In this document: in pieces, positions 25,033 to 33,814 of the stretch
Position numbering within the stretch: the stretch's first letter is position 1
Layout of the letters: each line of letters begins with the position of its first letter
DNA from: Rhodoferax sp.
GTDB taxonomy: Bacteria; Pseudomonadota; Gammaproteobacteria; Burkholderiales; Burkholderiaceae_C
DNA: 42,191 nt
Direction: 5' to 3'
Assembly (NCBI RefSeq): GCF_018063565.1
Contig: NZ_JAGPBB010000028.1
Span: 1-42,191 of the forward strand
Notes under the pieces: model-generated
Database searches by the model: none
The model's input: the letters and a program-made list of their open reading frames with translations, nothing else
What the model was told of the DNA's origin: nothing
Program-made: the position numbers and the translations under genes

Positions 25033-26892
25033 CTAAAACTCCATGCCGACTTCAGCTTCGGTCTTGGTTTGCGTGCTGCCAACCATGCGTTTTCTGACCG
25101 CGTCGACTGCGGCTGCCTTGCCCTCGGCAAAAAGATCGGCGGGTGCGCCTTTTTCGTTGCCCAGCAAGGTCACAGCGGTCACCAGCAACATCACATTCTG
25201 TCGCGCTACGCTGACTTCGCGTATCTTGCCTTTGACTTCAAAACTGTACACCACGTTCTGGCATTTGCCTTGAGGGCCGACACAATGGGTAAAGTCCTGC
25301 CGGTAAGCTACCGCCAGGCCCACCAGCGCCTTGGCCTGCGCCTCGCGATCTTCCCGCTGCTTGGCCAACTTGCGCTCGTTTTCTTCCAGTGCAGCGATCT
25401 TGTTTTTAGCCAGTGTATGGCGATCACATTCATCCTGCGGGAAAGACTCCATGAACTTCTTCAGGGCTGCGACATTCCGGGCGCGGTTATAGGCACGCGA
25501 ACACAAGGTGGCCGCAGATACACTGGCCGATGCCTCGGCGACCGGCCCTTCCGCCGAAGCAGCACCCGCCGGCGCATCAGCCGCCGCTGCCGCCTCCGCA
25601 GGCGGTGGGATATAAAACGTCATCACCCCACTGGCCGTCGGGCGGCCCGCCGCAAACTCACCTTCAAACTTGTCACCAGAACCCCAGGTATACACACCCT
25701 TGCCCTGCGGTACACCGTCAAGGACCTGCCCGGTATAAGTGTCGCCCGAGGCAAACTTGATCACACCTTGCCCCACCGGTCTGTCATTCACCCAGGCACC
25801 GTCATAACTGCCACCGTCGGCAAAACGCATGACGCCCTGCCCTTCCTTACGGTTGGCGCGCCAGTCGCCCTCATAACGCTGACCATCCTTCCACTCTGCC
25901 ACACCTTTGCCGTCACGCATACCTTTGAGCCAGGTGCCGGTATGACGGTCCCCGTTGCGATGGGTCAGCGTGCCAATGCCCGACTGCTCACCAGCCAAAA
26001 ACTGGCCCTGATAAACGTCACCGTTAGAAAACTTGAACACCCCTTGCCCGGACGGGCGATCGTCCTGCCAGGCACCGTTGTATTCGGTCTTTTCGGCATA
26101 TACCATCCGACCTTGCCCCATCCGTTTGCCGGCGCGGAAGCCGCCGGTATATACATCACCCTTTGGCGACGACCATTCCCCCTCGCCGTCCGGTTGATCG
26201 TTGCGCCATTCGCCCTTGTAGCGTTGGCCGTCCAACCAGACATAGGTGCCTTGCCCGATTTTTTGCCCAGCCTCCAAGCGACCCTCAAATGACCTCCGGT
26301 CAAAAAACTCGACCCGCCCTTCACCGGAAATCAGCCCCGACTTCTTGTCGAGCGTGAATCGACCTTTATAAACTGCGTCTTCCGCCCGAATTTCAACGAT
26401 CGGGCCATTTGCTAGCGTTGAGACTGCGACAGGCGATTCGGCTACAGGGGACGTACCCTGAACAGTTGGACGGACCACCGGCGCCGGACCGGGTGCCGGC
26501 GCTGCAGATTTTGGGCTTGTCTGACGCAACTGGTGCAGAACAACATGCTGGCGCAGCAAAGCAGGTGCCACCTTCTCGACACAGCGGTCATTGCTACAGT
26601 CCTGAATGTCATCCAGACGGGTCAATCTACCAGCGGTAAACAGGCCGCGCAGGATGTATCGCAGCTCCCCCGCACCAAAACCCAAAACATCGCCCACGCC
26701 CGCGGCCTTGCCCTCTACACAATCGCCCGTCCACGACACCGTCAACTGATCAATAGCCGGAATTTCCCCCACCGTGCACTGATTCTGAATGTCCTGGGCA
26801 CTTGCCTTTGACTGCGCGTGGGCGTGAAACGCTATTCCAGCCGCCAGGCTGAAACACAGGATTGCATTCACGAGTCGAATTCGGACATTCAT
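25033..26892 (-). CDS. Exported MORN-repeat protein heading the T6SS block
   Basis: The 619-residue product starts at ATG 26892 with a Sec signal peptide (cleavage likely after AHA, residue 26). Mature residues 27-170 contain four cysteines (39, 58, 99, 104) and a Pro/Val linker. Then come about 11 MORN units of 23 residues (about 174-430), each with a YxGxWxxxxxxGxG-like pattern. The C-terminal region has an Ala-rich linker, a charged helix (KNKIAALEENERKLAKQRED) and four more cysteines. MORN repeats mostly bind lipids or proteins; here the signal peptide and the even cysteine count suggest a periplasmic, disulfide-bonded protein. It is preceded by the best promoter match in the window and followed at 65 nt by the kinases, so a role in T6SS sensing or envelope attachment is plausible. 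Confidence 0.86.
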   Translation of the reverse strand: MNVRIRLVNAILCFSLAAGIAFHAHAQSKASAQDIQNQCTVGEIPAIDQLTVSWTGDCVEGKAAGVGDVLGFGAGELRYILRGLFTAGRLTRLDDIQDCSNDRCVEKVAPALLRQHVVLHQLRQTSPKSAAPAPGPAPVVRPTVQGTSPVAESPVAVSTLANGPIVEIRAEDAVYKGRFTLDKKSGLISGEGRVEFFDRRSFEGRLEAGQKIGQGTYVWLDGQRYKGEWRNDQPDGEGEWSSPKGDVYTGGFRAGKRMGQGRMVYAEKTEYNGAWQDDRPSGQGVFKFSNGDVYQGQFLAGEQSGIGTLTHRNGDRHTGTWLKGMRDGKGVAEWKDGQRYEGDWRANRKEGQGVMRFADGGSYDGAWVNDRPVGQGVIKFASGDTYTGQVLDGVPQGKGVYTWGSGDKFEGEFAAGRPTASGVMTFYIPPPAEAAAAADAPAGAASAEGPVAEASASVSAATLCSRAYNRARNVAALKKFMESFPQDECDRHTLAKNKIAALEENERKLAKQREDREAQAKALVGLAVAYRQDFTHCVGPQGKCQNVVYSFEVKGKIREVSVARQNVMLLVTAVTLLGNEKGAPADLFAEGKAAAVDAVRKRMVGSTQTKTEAEVGMEF

Positions 26893-26959
26893 ACTAAAAC
26901 ATGGAACTATAGGACAGCAGCGCATAGACGCCTAGGCTATCCGCCCTATGGTCAGCGCC

Positions 26960-26988
26960 AATATAAACGCCATACGGATGCCTGCCAA
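26960..26988 (-). promoter_or_regulatory. Candidate sigma70 promoter of the T6SS block
   Basis: On the minus strand -35 TTGGCA (26983-26988), exactly 17 nt, -10 TATATT (26960-26965): five of six matches in each box. It lies in the 170-nt gap between gspF and the MORN gene, with a start site near 26953 and a leader of about 60 nt. The -35 lies inside the inverted repeat GCCT-TGGC-AGGC (26980-26991), nearly the same sequence as at the tssA promoter. Nothing else was recognised in the gap, and no terminator with a U-run follows gspF. Confidence 0.6.
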
Positions 26989-27062
26989 GGCATGTTGAGC
27001 TGATTCTTACATAAATGCGACGGTGAGCCATCGCAAAATCCCGGGCCATCCCAGCCTTTCAA

Positions 27063-28286
27063 TCATTTAACGAGCTGGTTCAGCTGAATGATGGGCAGCA
27101 AAACCGCCAGCACAATCAACATCACCACCAGACCCATGGCCACAATCAGTAGCGGCTCCAGCAGGGTCGCCAGTTGCATGGCACGGCGTTGCACCTCGGT
27201 GCCCAATTGCCTGGCGGCGCGTTGCAGCATCAGCGGGAGTTGCCCGGTTTGCTCGCCCAGGCGGGCAAACATGGCCAAAAGCGGCGGGAACCGCTTTTTC
27301 TGTGCCAGCGCAGTGGCCAGCGGCGCGCCCTCGCGCACCAGCACCAAAGCATCCTGAGCGTCTTGTTGCAAGGCGCGGTTCGACAAGGTCTCTGCCGCTG
27401 CTTGCAGTGCCTTCAAAATCGGGACACCGGCCGCTGCCAGCATGGCCAGCGTGCTGGCAAACCGCGCGGCGTTGTAACTGCGTGACAAACGGCCCAATAT
27501 CGGCAGATTCAACCAGGCAGCATCCACTTTTTCATGAAACTGTGCGTTAGCCATGGCCAGTCTTAAACTGATCGCTCCCGAAATCATGGCAAGCAGGAGC
27601 AGCCAGCCATAGCTGCGCACAAAACTGCTCACACCAATCATCACCACGGTCAACAGCGGCAGCGCCCGTTTGCTGCTGGCAAACACCTGCGCCACCTGAG
27701 GCACGACATAGGTCACCAAGAACAGCACGATCACCAGCGCCACCAGTGACACGATGACCGGGTAAAGTGCCGCGCCGATCAGCTTGGCCTTGAGCGCCTG
27801 CTGCTCTTCCAGATCGTCAGCCAGTCGCTCCAGCACCAGCCCGAGGTCGCCACTTTGTTCACCGGCACCGATCACGGCCACGTAGATCGCTGAAAACTCG
27901 CGCGGATGCTGGGACAAGGCTTTGGCAAATGGGGATCCGCCATTCACCTCGGCCCGCAGGGTTGCCACCAACTCGCGCTCCGGTGCTTTCTCCGCCTCAT
28001 CGGACAGCGAAGTAAGCGCGCGCTCCAATGGCAAGCCCGACGAAACCAGGCCCGCCAACTGTCTCGTCCAGACCGTCAGGGCAACCGCGCTGAACACCGG
28101 ACGTCGCGAGCTCCAGCCCGCACCGGTCGCGCCTGCCGCAGTCGACGTGCCCGCAGGTTCCACCTTTAAGGGCACCAGTCCTTGCTGGCGCAACTGTCCC
28201 CGCGCCGCTTTGGCAGAGTCCGCGTCGATCACGCCGCGGCGTGTATCACCGGCGGTGCCAAGGGCTTCGAAAGCGTAGACTGGCAT
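27063..28286 (-). CDS. gspF: GspF type II secretion inner-membrane platform protein
   Basis: GspF is the polytopic inner-membrane protein of the T2SS assembly platform that couples the GspE ATPase to pseudopilus growth. The 407-residue product begins MPVYAFEALG, a standard GspF N-terminus, and has two copies of the T2SSF domain with membrane segments at about 170-195, 220-240 and 375-400. The motif GEQSGDLGLVLERLADDLE in the first copy is matched by GEQTGQLPLMLQRAARQL in the second. It follows the thioredoxin-fold gene by 6 nt instead of directly following gspE. Confidence 0.97.
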   Translation of the reverse strand: MPVYAFEALGTAGDTRRGVIDADSAKAARGQLRQQGLVPLKVEPAGTSTAAGATGAGWSSRRPVFSAVALTVWTRQLAGLVSSGLPLERALTSLSDEAEKAPERELVATLRAEVNGGSPFAKALSQHPREFSAIYVAVIGAGEQSGDLGLVLERLADDLEEQQALKAKLIGAALYPVIVSLVALVIVLFLVTYVVPQVAQVFASSKRALPLLTVVMIGVSSFVRSYGWLLLLAMISGAISLRLAMANAQFHEKVDAAWLNLPILGRLSRSYNAARFASTLAMLAAAGVPILKALQAAAETLSNRALQQDAQDALVLVREGAPLATALAQKKRFPPLLAMFARLGEQTGQLPLMLQRAARQLGTEVQRRAMQLATLLEPLLIVAMGLVVMLIVLAVLLPIIQLNQLVK

Positions 28287-28292
28287 GCAGAG

Positions 28293-28847
28293 TCAACCGT
28301 CTTTCCACTTGATGGAACAGCCGATGCTGGCAACCTGCTGAGCCGGACCGTGGCCGGTCTGCGCCACCTGTCGCATGGCCTCCAGCAGATCACACGCACT
28401 TCCCGCGGGAGCCGCCTCCTTGCGTGACGCATCAAAGCGACCCCGATACTGCAACTGCCCGGCTGCGTTCAAACCAAAAAAGTCCGGTGTACATACGGCC
28501 CCCCAGGACCGGGCAACCGACTGGTCTTCGTCGTACAAATAGGGGAACGGAAAATCCTGCGCGCGCGCCAGTGCCTTCATGTTGTCAAAACTGTCTTGTG
28601 GATATGTCGTGGCATCGTTCGATGAGATGGCCACCACACCCAGACCGAGCGTCAGCAGTTCACGTGCGACGCCCAGTACGCGCGGCAAAATCGCCTGCAC
28701 ATACGGGCAATGGTTGCAAATGAACATCACCAGCGTGCCGTGCTGTCCTTGCACTTCAGACAAGGTCCAGCGCCGCCCATCCACACCAGGCAGGTTAAAG
28801 CTGGGGGCTAACCAGCCGAACTCACATACCGGGGGAATCGCTGCCAT
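28293..28847 (-). CDS. Thioredoxin-fold (redoxin/AhpC-TSA-like) protein inserted between gspE and gspF
   Basis: The 184-residue product has a thioredoxin fold: FNLPGVDGRRWTLSEVQG, the strand TLVMFICNHCPYV with an active-site-like Cys44-x-x-Cys47 (CNHC), and a downstream VCTPDFFGLNAAG segment with the cis-Pro expected of the fold. It matches a widespread cytoplasmic 'thioredoxin family' group with the CNHCP motif. No signal peptide is visible, so it is probably not periplasmic. It ends 6 nt before gspF, so the two are co-transcribed. The reaction and partner are unknown. A Cys-rich substrate or a role unrelated to secretion are both possible. Confidence 0.88.
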   Translation of the reverse strand: MAAIPPVCEFGWLAPSFNLPGVDGRRWTLSEVQGQHGTLVMFICNHCPYVQAILPRVLGVARELLTLGLGVVAISSNDATTYPQDSFDNMKALARAQDFPFPYLYDEDQSVARSWGAVCTPDFFGLNAAGQLQYRGRFDASRKEAAPAGSACDLLEAMRQVAQTGHGPAQQVASIGCSIKWKDG

Positions 28848-28879
28848 GGGCTTTGCTCCAGATGAAATGCAGAAAAATA

Positions 28880-28931
28880 ATCAATTTCAATAGCTAACAA
28901 TGCTTTACAGGTATGGGCTAGATGTAAAAAT
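28880..28931. repeat. Possible dispersed intergenic repeat between gspE and the redoxin gene
   Basis: The 99-nt gap 28848-28946 is AT-rich, unlike its surroundings. It contains ATAGCT followed some 20 nt later by ATGGGCTAGA and a short A-run, which resembles a dispersed intergenic element I recall from Comamonadaceae genomes. This rests on memory and a degenerate match. No terminator or strong promoter was seen in the gap. Confidence 0.3.
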
Positions 28932-28946
28932 CTCACTCAACTTGGC

Positions 28947-30386
28947 TCAATCGCGCGTGACCCGCAAAAGTTCCTCGCGGCTGGTCAGCCCCCGTTGTAC
29001 CAGCCGCTCACCGTCTTCCCGCATCAGCATCATGCCAGCAGCTTGCGCCGCCGCACGGATATCGGCCTCGGCCGCGCGGCCGTGAATCTGGGCACGGATA
29101 GCATCATCGGTGACCAGCAACTCAAACACGCCACTGCGCCCCGCATAACCGGTGTGGCCACAATGCTCACAGCCGGCCGGCTGATAGACGCCGCTCAGAT
29201 CCACGGCGGTTGCACCCGGGAGCGCACCCTGCCTGCACTGCGAACACAGTTTTCGCACCAGACGCTGCGCCAGCACCCCCAGCAAGGAACTCGACAACAG
29301 GAACGGCTCCACGCCCATGTCGGTCAGTCGTGTCACGGCACTGGCGGCGTCGTTGGTGTGCAAGGTCGCCAGCACCAGGTGACCGGTCAGCGAGGCCTGA
29401 ATGGCAATCTGCGCTGTCTCGAAATCACGGATTTCGCCAATCATGATGATGTCCGGGTCTTGCCGCAGGATAGCGCGCAGTGCCTTGGCAAAGTCGAGCT
29501 CGATCTTGGGGTTGACCTGGGTTTGACCCACCCCGGCCAGCTCGTACTCGATCGGATCCTCCACCGTCATGATGTTGTTGCGACCGGCGTCGAGCCGGCT
29601 CAAGGCGGCGTATAAAGTAGTCGTCTTGCCCGAGCCAGTCGGTCCGGTCACCAGCACAATGCCGTGTGGCTGGGCAATCAGCCGCTCAAATTTCTGCAGC
29701 ACATCACCTTGCATTCCCAGGGCTTCCAGGCTTAAGCGCCCCTCAGACTTATCCAGCAGACGCAGCACCGCGCGCTCGCCGTGGGCGCTGGGCAGGGTCG
29801 ACACCCGCACGTCGACCGCCCGCGTGCCGATGCGCAATGAGATGCGCCCGTCCTGCGGCAAGCGACGTTCGGCAATGTCGAGCTCGGCCATGATCTTCAG
29901 CCGGCTGATGAGCGCCGCGTGCAGCGCCCGGTTGGGCTGCACCACCTCGCGCAGCGTGCCATCGACCCGAAAACGCACCGATGAGTGGCGCTCGTAGGGT
30001 TCAATGTGAATGTCGCTGGCGCCGTCGCGTGCCGCCTGCGTCAGCAAGGCATTGAGCATGCGGATGATGGGCGCGTCGTCGGCGGTCTCCAGCAGGTCTT
30101 CGATGGCCGGCAGCGCCTGCATCATGCGGCCGAGGTCGGCGTCGCTCTCGACCTCGCTGACCACCGCGGCAGCACTCGACTCCCCCTGGGCGTAGGCCGC
30201 GCTGATGCGCTGAACCAGCGCCGCACCGCCCTGGCTTTGCAGCCGACAGTGCGGGTATTTACGAAGCACCTCGCCCAGCGCCGCCGGGATTGATTGGGCG
30301 TGCACCCGCAGGGTGAGCTGCTCGGCGTCGTCTTCAAGCAGCACCTGGTGGGTGCGGGCAAAGGCGTAGGGCAATGGATAACGCAT
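28947..30386 (-). CDS. gspE: GspE type II secretion ATPase
   Basis: GspE is the cytoplasmic hexameric ATPase that powers pseudopilus assembly. The 479-residue product has an N1E-like region, then the GSPII_E core: SDIHIEP (about 124-130), Walker [11 protein letters not shown] (about 248-257), the Asp-box VEDPIEYE, Walker B-like [10 protein letters not shown], and the C-terminal zinc module with CSQC and CEHC. The ATG at 30386 was preferred to an in-frame TTG at 30398; neither has a strong ribosome-binding site. It lies 36 nt after the gspD stop. In most operons gspF follows directly; here a redoxin gene intervenes. Confidence 0.97.
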   Translation of the reverse strand: MRYPLPYAFARTHQVLLEDDAEQLTLRVHAQSIPAALGEVLRKYPHCRLQSQGGAALVQRISAAYAQGESSAAAVVSEVESDADLGRMMQALPAIEDLLETADDAPIIRMLNALLTQAARDGASDIHIEPYERHSSVRFRVDGTLREVVQPNRALHAALISRLKIMAELDIAERRLPQDGRISLRIGTRAVDVRVSTLPSAHGERAVLRLLDKSEGRLSLEALGMQGDVLQKFERLIAQPHGIVLVTGPTGSGKTTTLYAALSRLDAGRNNIMTVEDPIEYELAGVGQTQVNPKIELDFAKALRAILRQDPDIIMIGEIRDFETAQIAIQASLTGHLVLATLHTNDAASAVTRLTDMGVEPFLLSSSLLGVLAQRLVRKLCSQCRQGALPGATAVDLSGVYQPAGCEHCGHTGYAGRSGVFELLVTDDAIRAQIHGRAAEADIRAAAQAAGMMLMREDGERLVQRGLTSREELLRVTRD

Positions 30387-30422
30387 GGTGTGGTGCAAAA
30401 GACAGAGATCTGCGACCGGGCC

Positions 30423-32531
30423 TTATTTGGCTGGCGCAGACGGTGCCACGGGCAGCGTGCCGTTACCCGTCAGGCTCTTTACGCCGGCCGGTGGGGGTGC
30501 GCTGGGCAGCATGGGTGAATCGTTCACCGGCACCAGGCTGCTGGGCAACGGCTGGTTGTCTTTGAGGCCTGAGCGCATCATGTCGTAGCGGTCCAGCGAC
30601 AGGCGCTCGGAATCGCGCGCATCGCGCACCACCACCGGGCGCAGGAACACCATCAAATTGGTCTTCTTGCGACTGCGGGTTTCGCTCTTGAACAGGTTGC
30701 CAAGCACCGGCACATCACCCAGACCCGGCACTTTTTCGGTATTACCGGAGTATTCGTCCTGCAACAACCCACCCAGCACCACAATGTTGCCGTCGTCGAC
30801 CAGCACATTGGATTCGATGGTGCGCTTGTTGGTGGTCGGACCCAGCACATTGTTCAGGGTAGAGGCCAGCACGCTCGAGACCTCCTGGTAAATGGTGAGT
30901 TTGACCGAGCCGTTCTCGCTGATTTGCGGCTTGACCTTGAGCGTCAGGCCCACATCCTTGCGCTCGATGGTCTGAAACGGGCTCACCGTGGCGCTGCTGC
31001 CAGTGCTGCTGTTGGTGAACTGTCCTGTGACAAAAGGCACGTTCTGGCCAATCACGATCTTGGCCTCCTCGTTGTCCAGCGTGAGCAGATTCGGGGTGGA
31101 GAGCACGTTGCCGCTGCCCGAATCTTCCAGAAAACGCGCCAGGAAGCTCAGCACATACACGCCATTGGTGTCTTTGACCGCGCCAAAGTTCAGGCCGCGC
31201 GCCGGCAGCACCGCACCGGTCGCCGCGCCTGCAGCCAAGCTGATGATGTTCTTGCCGGCGGTGCCAAAGTTGCTGCCCAGCAACCCGATCACGCTGTTGC
31301 CGGCCGACCCGAGCGCGCTTTGCCACTGGATGCCAAATTCGGCCGCCTTGTCAACACTCACCTCGGCAATCAGGCTTTCGACAAACACCTGGGCACGCCT
31401 GGCATCCAACTGGTCGATCACCGCCCGTAGCTGACGGTACTGGGGCTCAGGCGCGGTGATGATCAGCGCGTTGGTTGAGGCATCGGCCTGGATCTGCCCG
31501 CCGGTCGTCGCCGTCGAGGCGATGGCTGGCGCACCCGGTGTGGCCACCGGAATCGGGCTGGCCGCCGCCACACCGCTGACGGCCGCGCGCAAGGTAGTTG
31601 CCAGCTTGGTGGCATCGGCGTTTTTCAGGTACACCACATGGATATTGCCCGCCGCGCCGCCACCGGCCTGCGCATCGGGCTGATCAAGTTTGCCAATCAG
31701 CGAGCGCGCCAGCGCCAGTTGCGCGGCATTGGCGGCCCGCAAAATCAAGGCATTGGCGCGTGGCTCGGCCAGCAGCGTGGTCTTGAACGAGGTGTCGGCC
31801 TGGCCGGCCGGCGCTGCGCCCGTGCTGTTGCCCATCAAGCGCAACACCAGCGGTGCCAGGTCGGTGGCCATGGCGTGTTTGAGCACAATCACCTCGACAT
31901 CGGTGGCGTTGGCCACATCCATCGCGGTGATGATGCGCCCCAGGCGGCGCAGGTTGTCGCCGTAGTCGGTGATCACCAGCGAGTTGTTGCTCGGGTTGGC
32001 GTTGATGGTGTTGTTGGGGCTGATCAGGGGGCGTAGCACCGGCACCAGGTTATTGGCGTTTTCGTGATTGAGGCGAAAAATCTGCGTCACGATCTGGTTG
32101 CCCTGCGGCGACCCCTCGGTGTCGCCACCACTCACGGTGACACCCGCGGTTTGCAGCTTGGCATCGGCCTCTGGCACCACTTTGTAGAGCCCCCCCGCAT
32201 CGACCAGGGTGTAGCCCTGCAAGCGCAGTGCGGCCACAAACTGGTCAAGCGCCACGGCGGGACTGACCGGCTTTTCGGTCACCAGATTCAGCACCCCCTT
32301 GACACGCGGGTCCACCACCACATTGCGTCCGGTGATACTGGCAAAGGTGCGCGCGACCGCCTCGATCTCGGCCGCCTGAAAGTTCAGGGTGACCGGCTCA
32401 CCTCGCGCCGCCGGTGCCTTGGTCTGTGCCAGCAGATTGCTTGAAAAAACGCCAATAGCGCCCGTCAAAAAAGCGCTGACAGCGATCGATGCAAGAGTCG
32501 ACCTGGAGGACCGGGTTTGCCAATTTGCCAT
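30423..32531 (-). CDS. gspD: GspD type II secretion outer-membrane secretin
   Basis: GspD forms the 15-mer outer-membrane channel. The 702-residue precursor has a Sec signal peptide ending near SSNLLAQ (about 35), an N0 domain (VTLNFQAAEIEAVARTFASITG), N1-N3 domains (repeats such as ATDVEVIVLKHAMATDLAPL), and a C-terminal secretin domain with VPFVTGQ and VPGLGDVPVLGNLFK. There is no lipobox, and no pilotin gene is nearby, so how it reaches the outer membrane is unclear. The Pro-rich C-terminal tail (last 40 residues) may act as an S-domain-like end. It starts 6 nt after gspN. Confidence 0.97.
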   Translation of the reverse strand: MANWQTRSSRSTLASIAVSAFLTGAIGVFSSNLLAQTKAPAARGEPVTLNFQAAEIEAVARTFASITGRNVVVDPRVKGVLNLVTEKPVSPAVALDQFVAALRLQGYTLVDAGGLYKVVPEADAKLQTAGVTVSGGDTEGSPQGNQIVTQIFRLNHENANNLVPVLRPLISPNNTINANPSNNSLVITDYGDNLRRLGRIITAMDVANATDVEVIVLKHAMATDLAPLVLRLMGNSTGAAPAGQADTSFKTTLLAEPRANALILRAANAAQLALARSLIGKLDQPDAQAGGGAAGNIHVVYLKNADATKLATTLRAAVSGVAAASPIPVATPGAPAIASTATTGGQIQADASTNALIITAPEPQYRQLRAVIDQLDARRAQVFVESLIAEVSVDKAAEFGIQWQSALGSAGNSVIGLLGSNFGTAGKNIISLAAGAATGAVLPARGLNFGAVKDTNGVYVLSFLARFLEDSGSGNVLSTPNLLTLDNEEAKIVIGQNVPFVTGQFTNSSTGSSATVSPFQTIERKDVGLTLKVKPQISENGSVKLTIYQEVSSVLASTLNNVLGPTTNKRTIESNVLVDDGNIVVLGGLLQDEYSGNTEKVPGLGDVPVLGNLFKSETRSRKKTNLMVFLRPVVVRDARDSERLSLDRYDMMRSGLKDNQPLPSSLVPVNDSPMLPSAPPPAGVKSLTGNGTLPVAPSAPAK

Positions 32532-32537
32532 TCGGAT

Positions 32538-33338
32538 TCAACCTAGCTTGATGAACGAGCGCTCGCCACTGCGCCGCCCGATGATGTTCAAAAGATTCGA
32601 CAATGCAGCCTGCGACTCCGGCGCACTGCTGGCCTCGCCCACAAAACGCAGTTTGCCACCGACCCACTCGCCACGCCCGGAAAGTTGCAGCTGCCCGGAC
32701 AGCGTGGCCAGCAGCAGCTCGGGTGCCGCGCCACCATTCAGGCTGACCCGGTAGCTGCCCATGGGCCGCAAAGTGCTCAGACGCGATGCCATATCCAGCG
32801 CGTCCAGGCGGGCATTGCCGCTGAGCTGCACGCGACCTTGCACCCAGTTGACATGCAAGCCCTGCGTGTGCAATGCCAGTTGCCCCTGCGCCTGGATGGT
32901 GTTCCACGGCGTACCCAAACCACTGAGCCATTGCGCTGGCCACTGCGACTGATGGTCTGAAAACGCCAGTGCCGCGCCGCGCCAGCCGGGTGAAAGGCGC
33001 CATACCCAGGGTTGCGTCAGGCAGCAGTCGGCTTGCAGCTGCAGGGCCAGTACCGGACCTGAAGAATAGGCAGGTCGCAAGCGCCACACCATCCGACCGG
33101 GCAGACTCGCAGCATCCAGACTGCCGGCACCACCGGTCAATTTCACGCGAGCCGATCCGTCCCACACCGAGCCCAGCGGGTCATCGAGTGTCAATTGCCC
33201 GCCACTGACCTGGCTGACCAGGCCACCGAGCCAGCGCGCCGGGGCAAACAGCAGCACCGCACCCAAGCCACCCAACACCATGCCCGAGACGGCCCAGCCC
33301 CACGGCGAACTCGGCGTGCGTACACCAGAATGTCTCAT
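32538..33338 (-). CDS. gspN: GspN type II secretion accessory protein
   Basis: The 266-residue product has an N-terminal membrane anchor (about 11-32, WAVSGMVLGGLGAVLLFAPARW) and a beta-rich periplasmic domain with LDDPLGSVWDGSA, WRLSPGWRG and LSGRGEWVGGKLRF, typical of GspN. GspN is an accessory component present in a subset of T2SSs and is not always essential. The ATG at 33338 overlaps the gspM stop (ATGA), which is preferred to the open frame extending upstream through gspM. It is followed at 6 nt by gspD, an arrangement seen in Burkholderiales clusters. Confidence 0.92.
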   Translation of the reverse strand: MRHSGVRTPSSPWGWAVSGMVLGGLGAVLLFAPARWLGGLVSQVSGGQLTLDDPLGSVWDGSARVKLTGGAGSLDAASLPGRMVWRLRPAYSSGPVLALQLQADCCLTQPWVWRLSPGWRGAALAFSDHQSQWPAQWLSGLGTPWNTIQAQGQLALHTQGLHVNWVQGRVQLSGNARLDALDMASRLSTLRPMGSYRVSLNGGAAPELLLATLSGQLQLSGRGEWVGGKLRFVGEASSAPESQAALSNLLNIIGRRSGERSFIKLG

Positions 33339-33814
33339 GACGTTGGCAACACAAACACCACCACACCATCCCAGCTGCCCAACGTGTTGCGCTTGAGTCG
33401 CACCTCCACCGGTAACAGGTGCGCGTTTTGCCGAACACTGGCCAACCATAACGCCAGCGGCTGCGCTTGTGTGCCTTTGAGCGTGACCACCAGACGCTCC
33501 ATTTGCACCGTCAGCCCGGCCGATTCACCCAGCGACTTGAGCGCGGTATCAAAGGCGCGCCGCGCCTCAGGTTCAGTCAGCGTGGGCAGCGCGAGCAAAG
33601 CACGTGCCTGCTGCTGCAGGCGCTGCATCTGCTGCAACTGGGCATCCAGCGCCAGCCGTTGCGGATCAGCCACCTTGAGCACCGCCAACGCTGGCGCCAG
33701 CGCCAGCCACCACAGCAGTGCTCCACCCACCACAGTCAGGGCCATCAACAGCAGCCGCTGTTCCCGGCGCGCAAGCGCCTGCCAATACGATTGCACGGTG
33801 CCGCGCCAGCTCAT
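33335..33814 (-). CDS. gspM: GspM type II secretion inner-membrane protein
   Basis: GspM is a small bitopic assembly-platform protein that pairs with GspL. The 159-residue product has a short cytoplasmic N-terminus (WQALARREQR), one membrane helix (about 20-40, LLLMALTVVGGALLWWLALA) and a periplasmic ferredoxin-like domain (about 85-159). Start and stop overlap gspL and gspN respectively as ATGA, so all three are translationally coupled. Confidence 0.94.
   Translation of the reverse strand: MSWRGTVQSYWQALARREQRLLLMALTVVGGALLWWLALAPALAVLKVADPQRLALDAQLQQMQRLQQQARALLALPTLTEPEARRAFDTALKSLGESAGLTVQMERLVVTLKGTQAQPLALWLASVRQNAHLLPVEVRLKRNTLGSWDGVVVFVLPTS

Noticed and set aside
23909-26292. Long plus-strand open frames opposite the kinase and MORN genes
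   Set aside because: Antisense shadows, full of His/Arg/Gln, with no start signals; the minus-strand genes carry clear domain motifs.
26950-26972. Possible sigma54 (-24/-12) element upstream of the MORN gene
   Set aside because: A TGGC and a TTGG are correctly spaced but the GC of the -12 box is missing; the sigma70 boxes nearby match much better.
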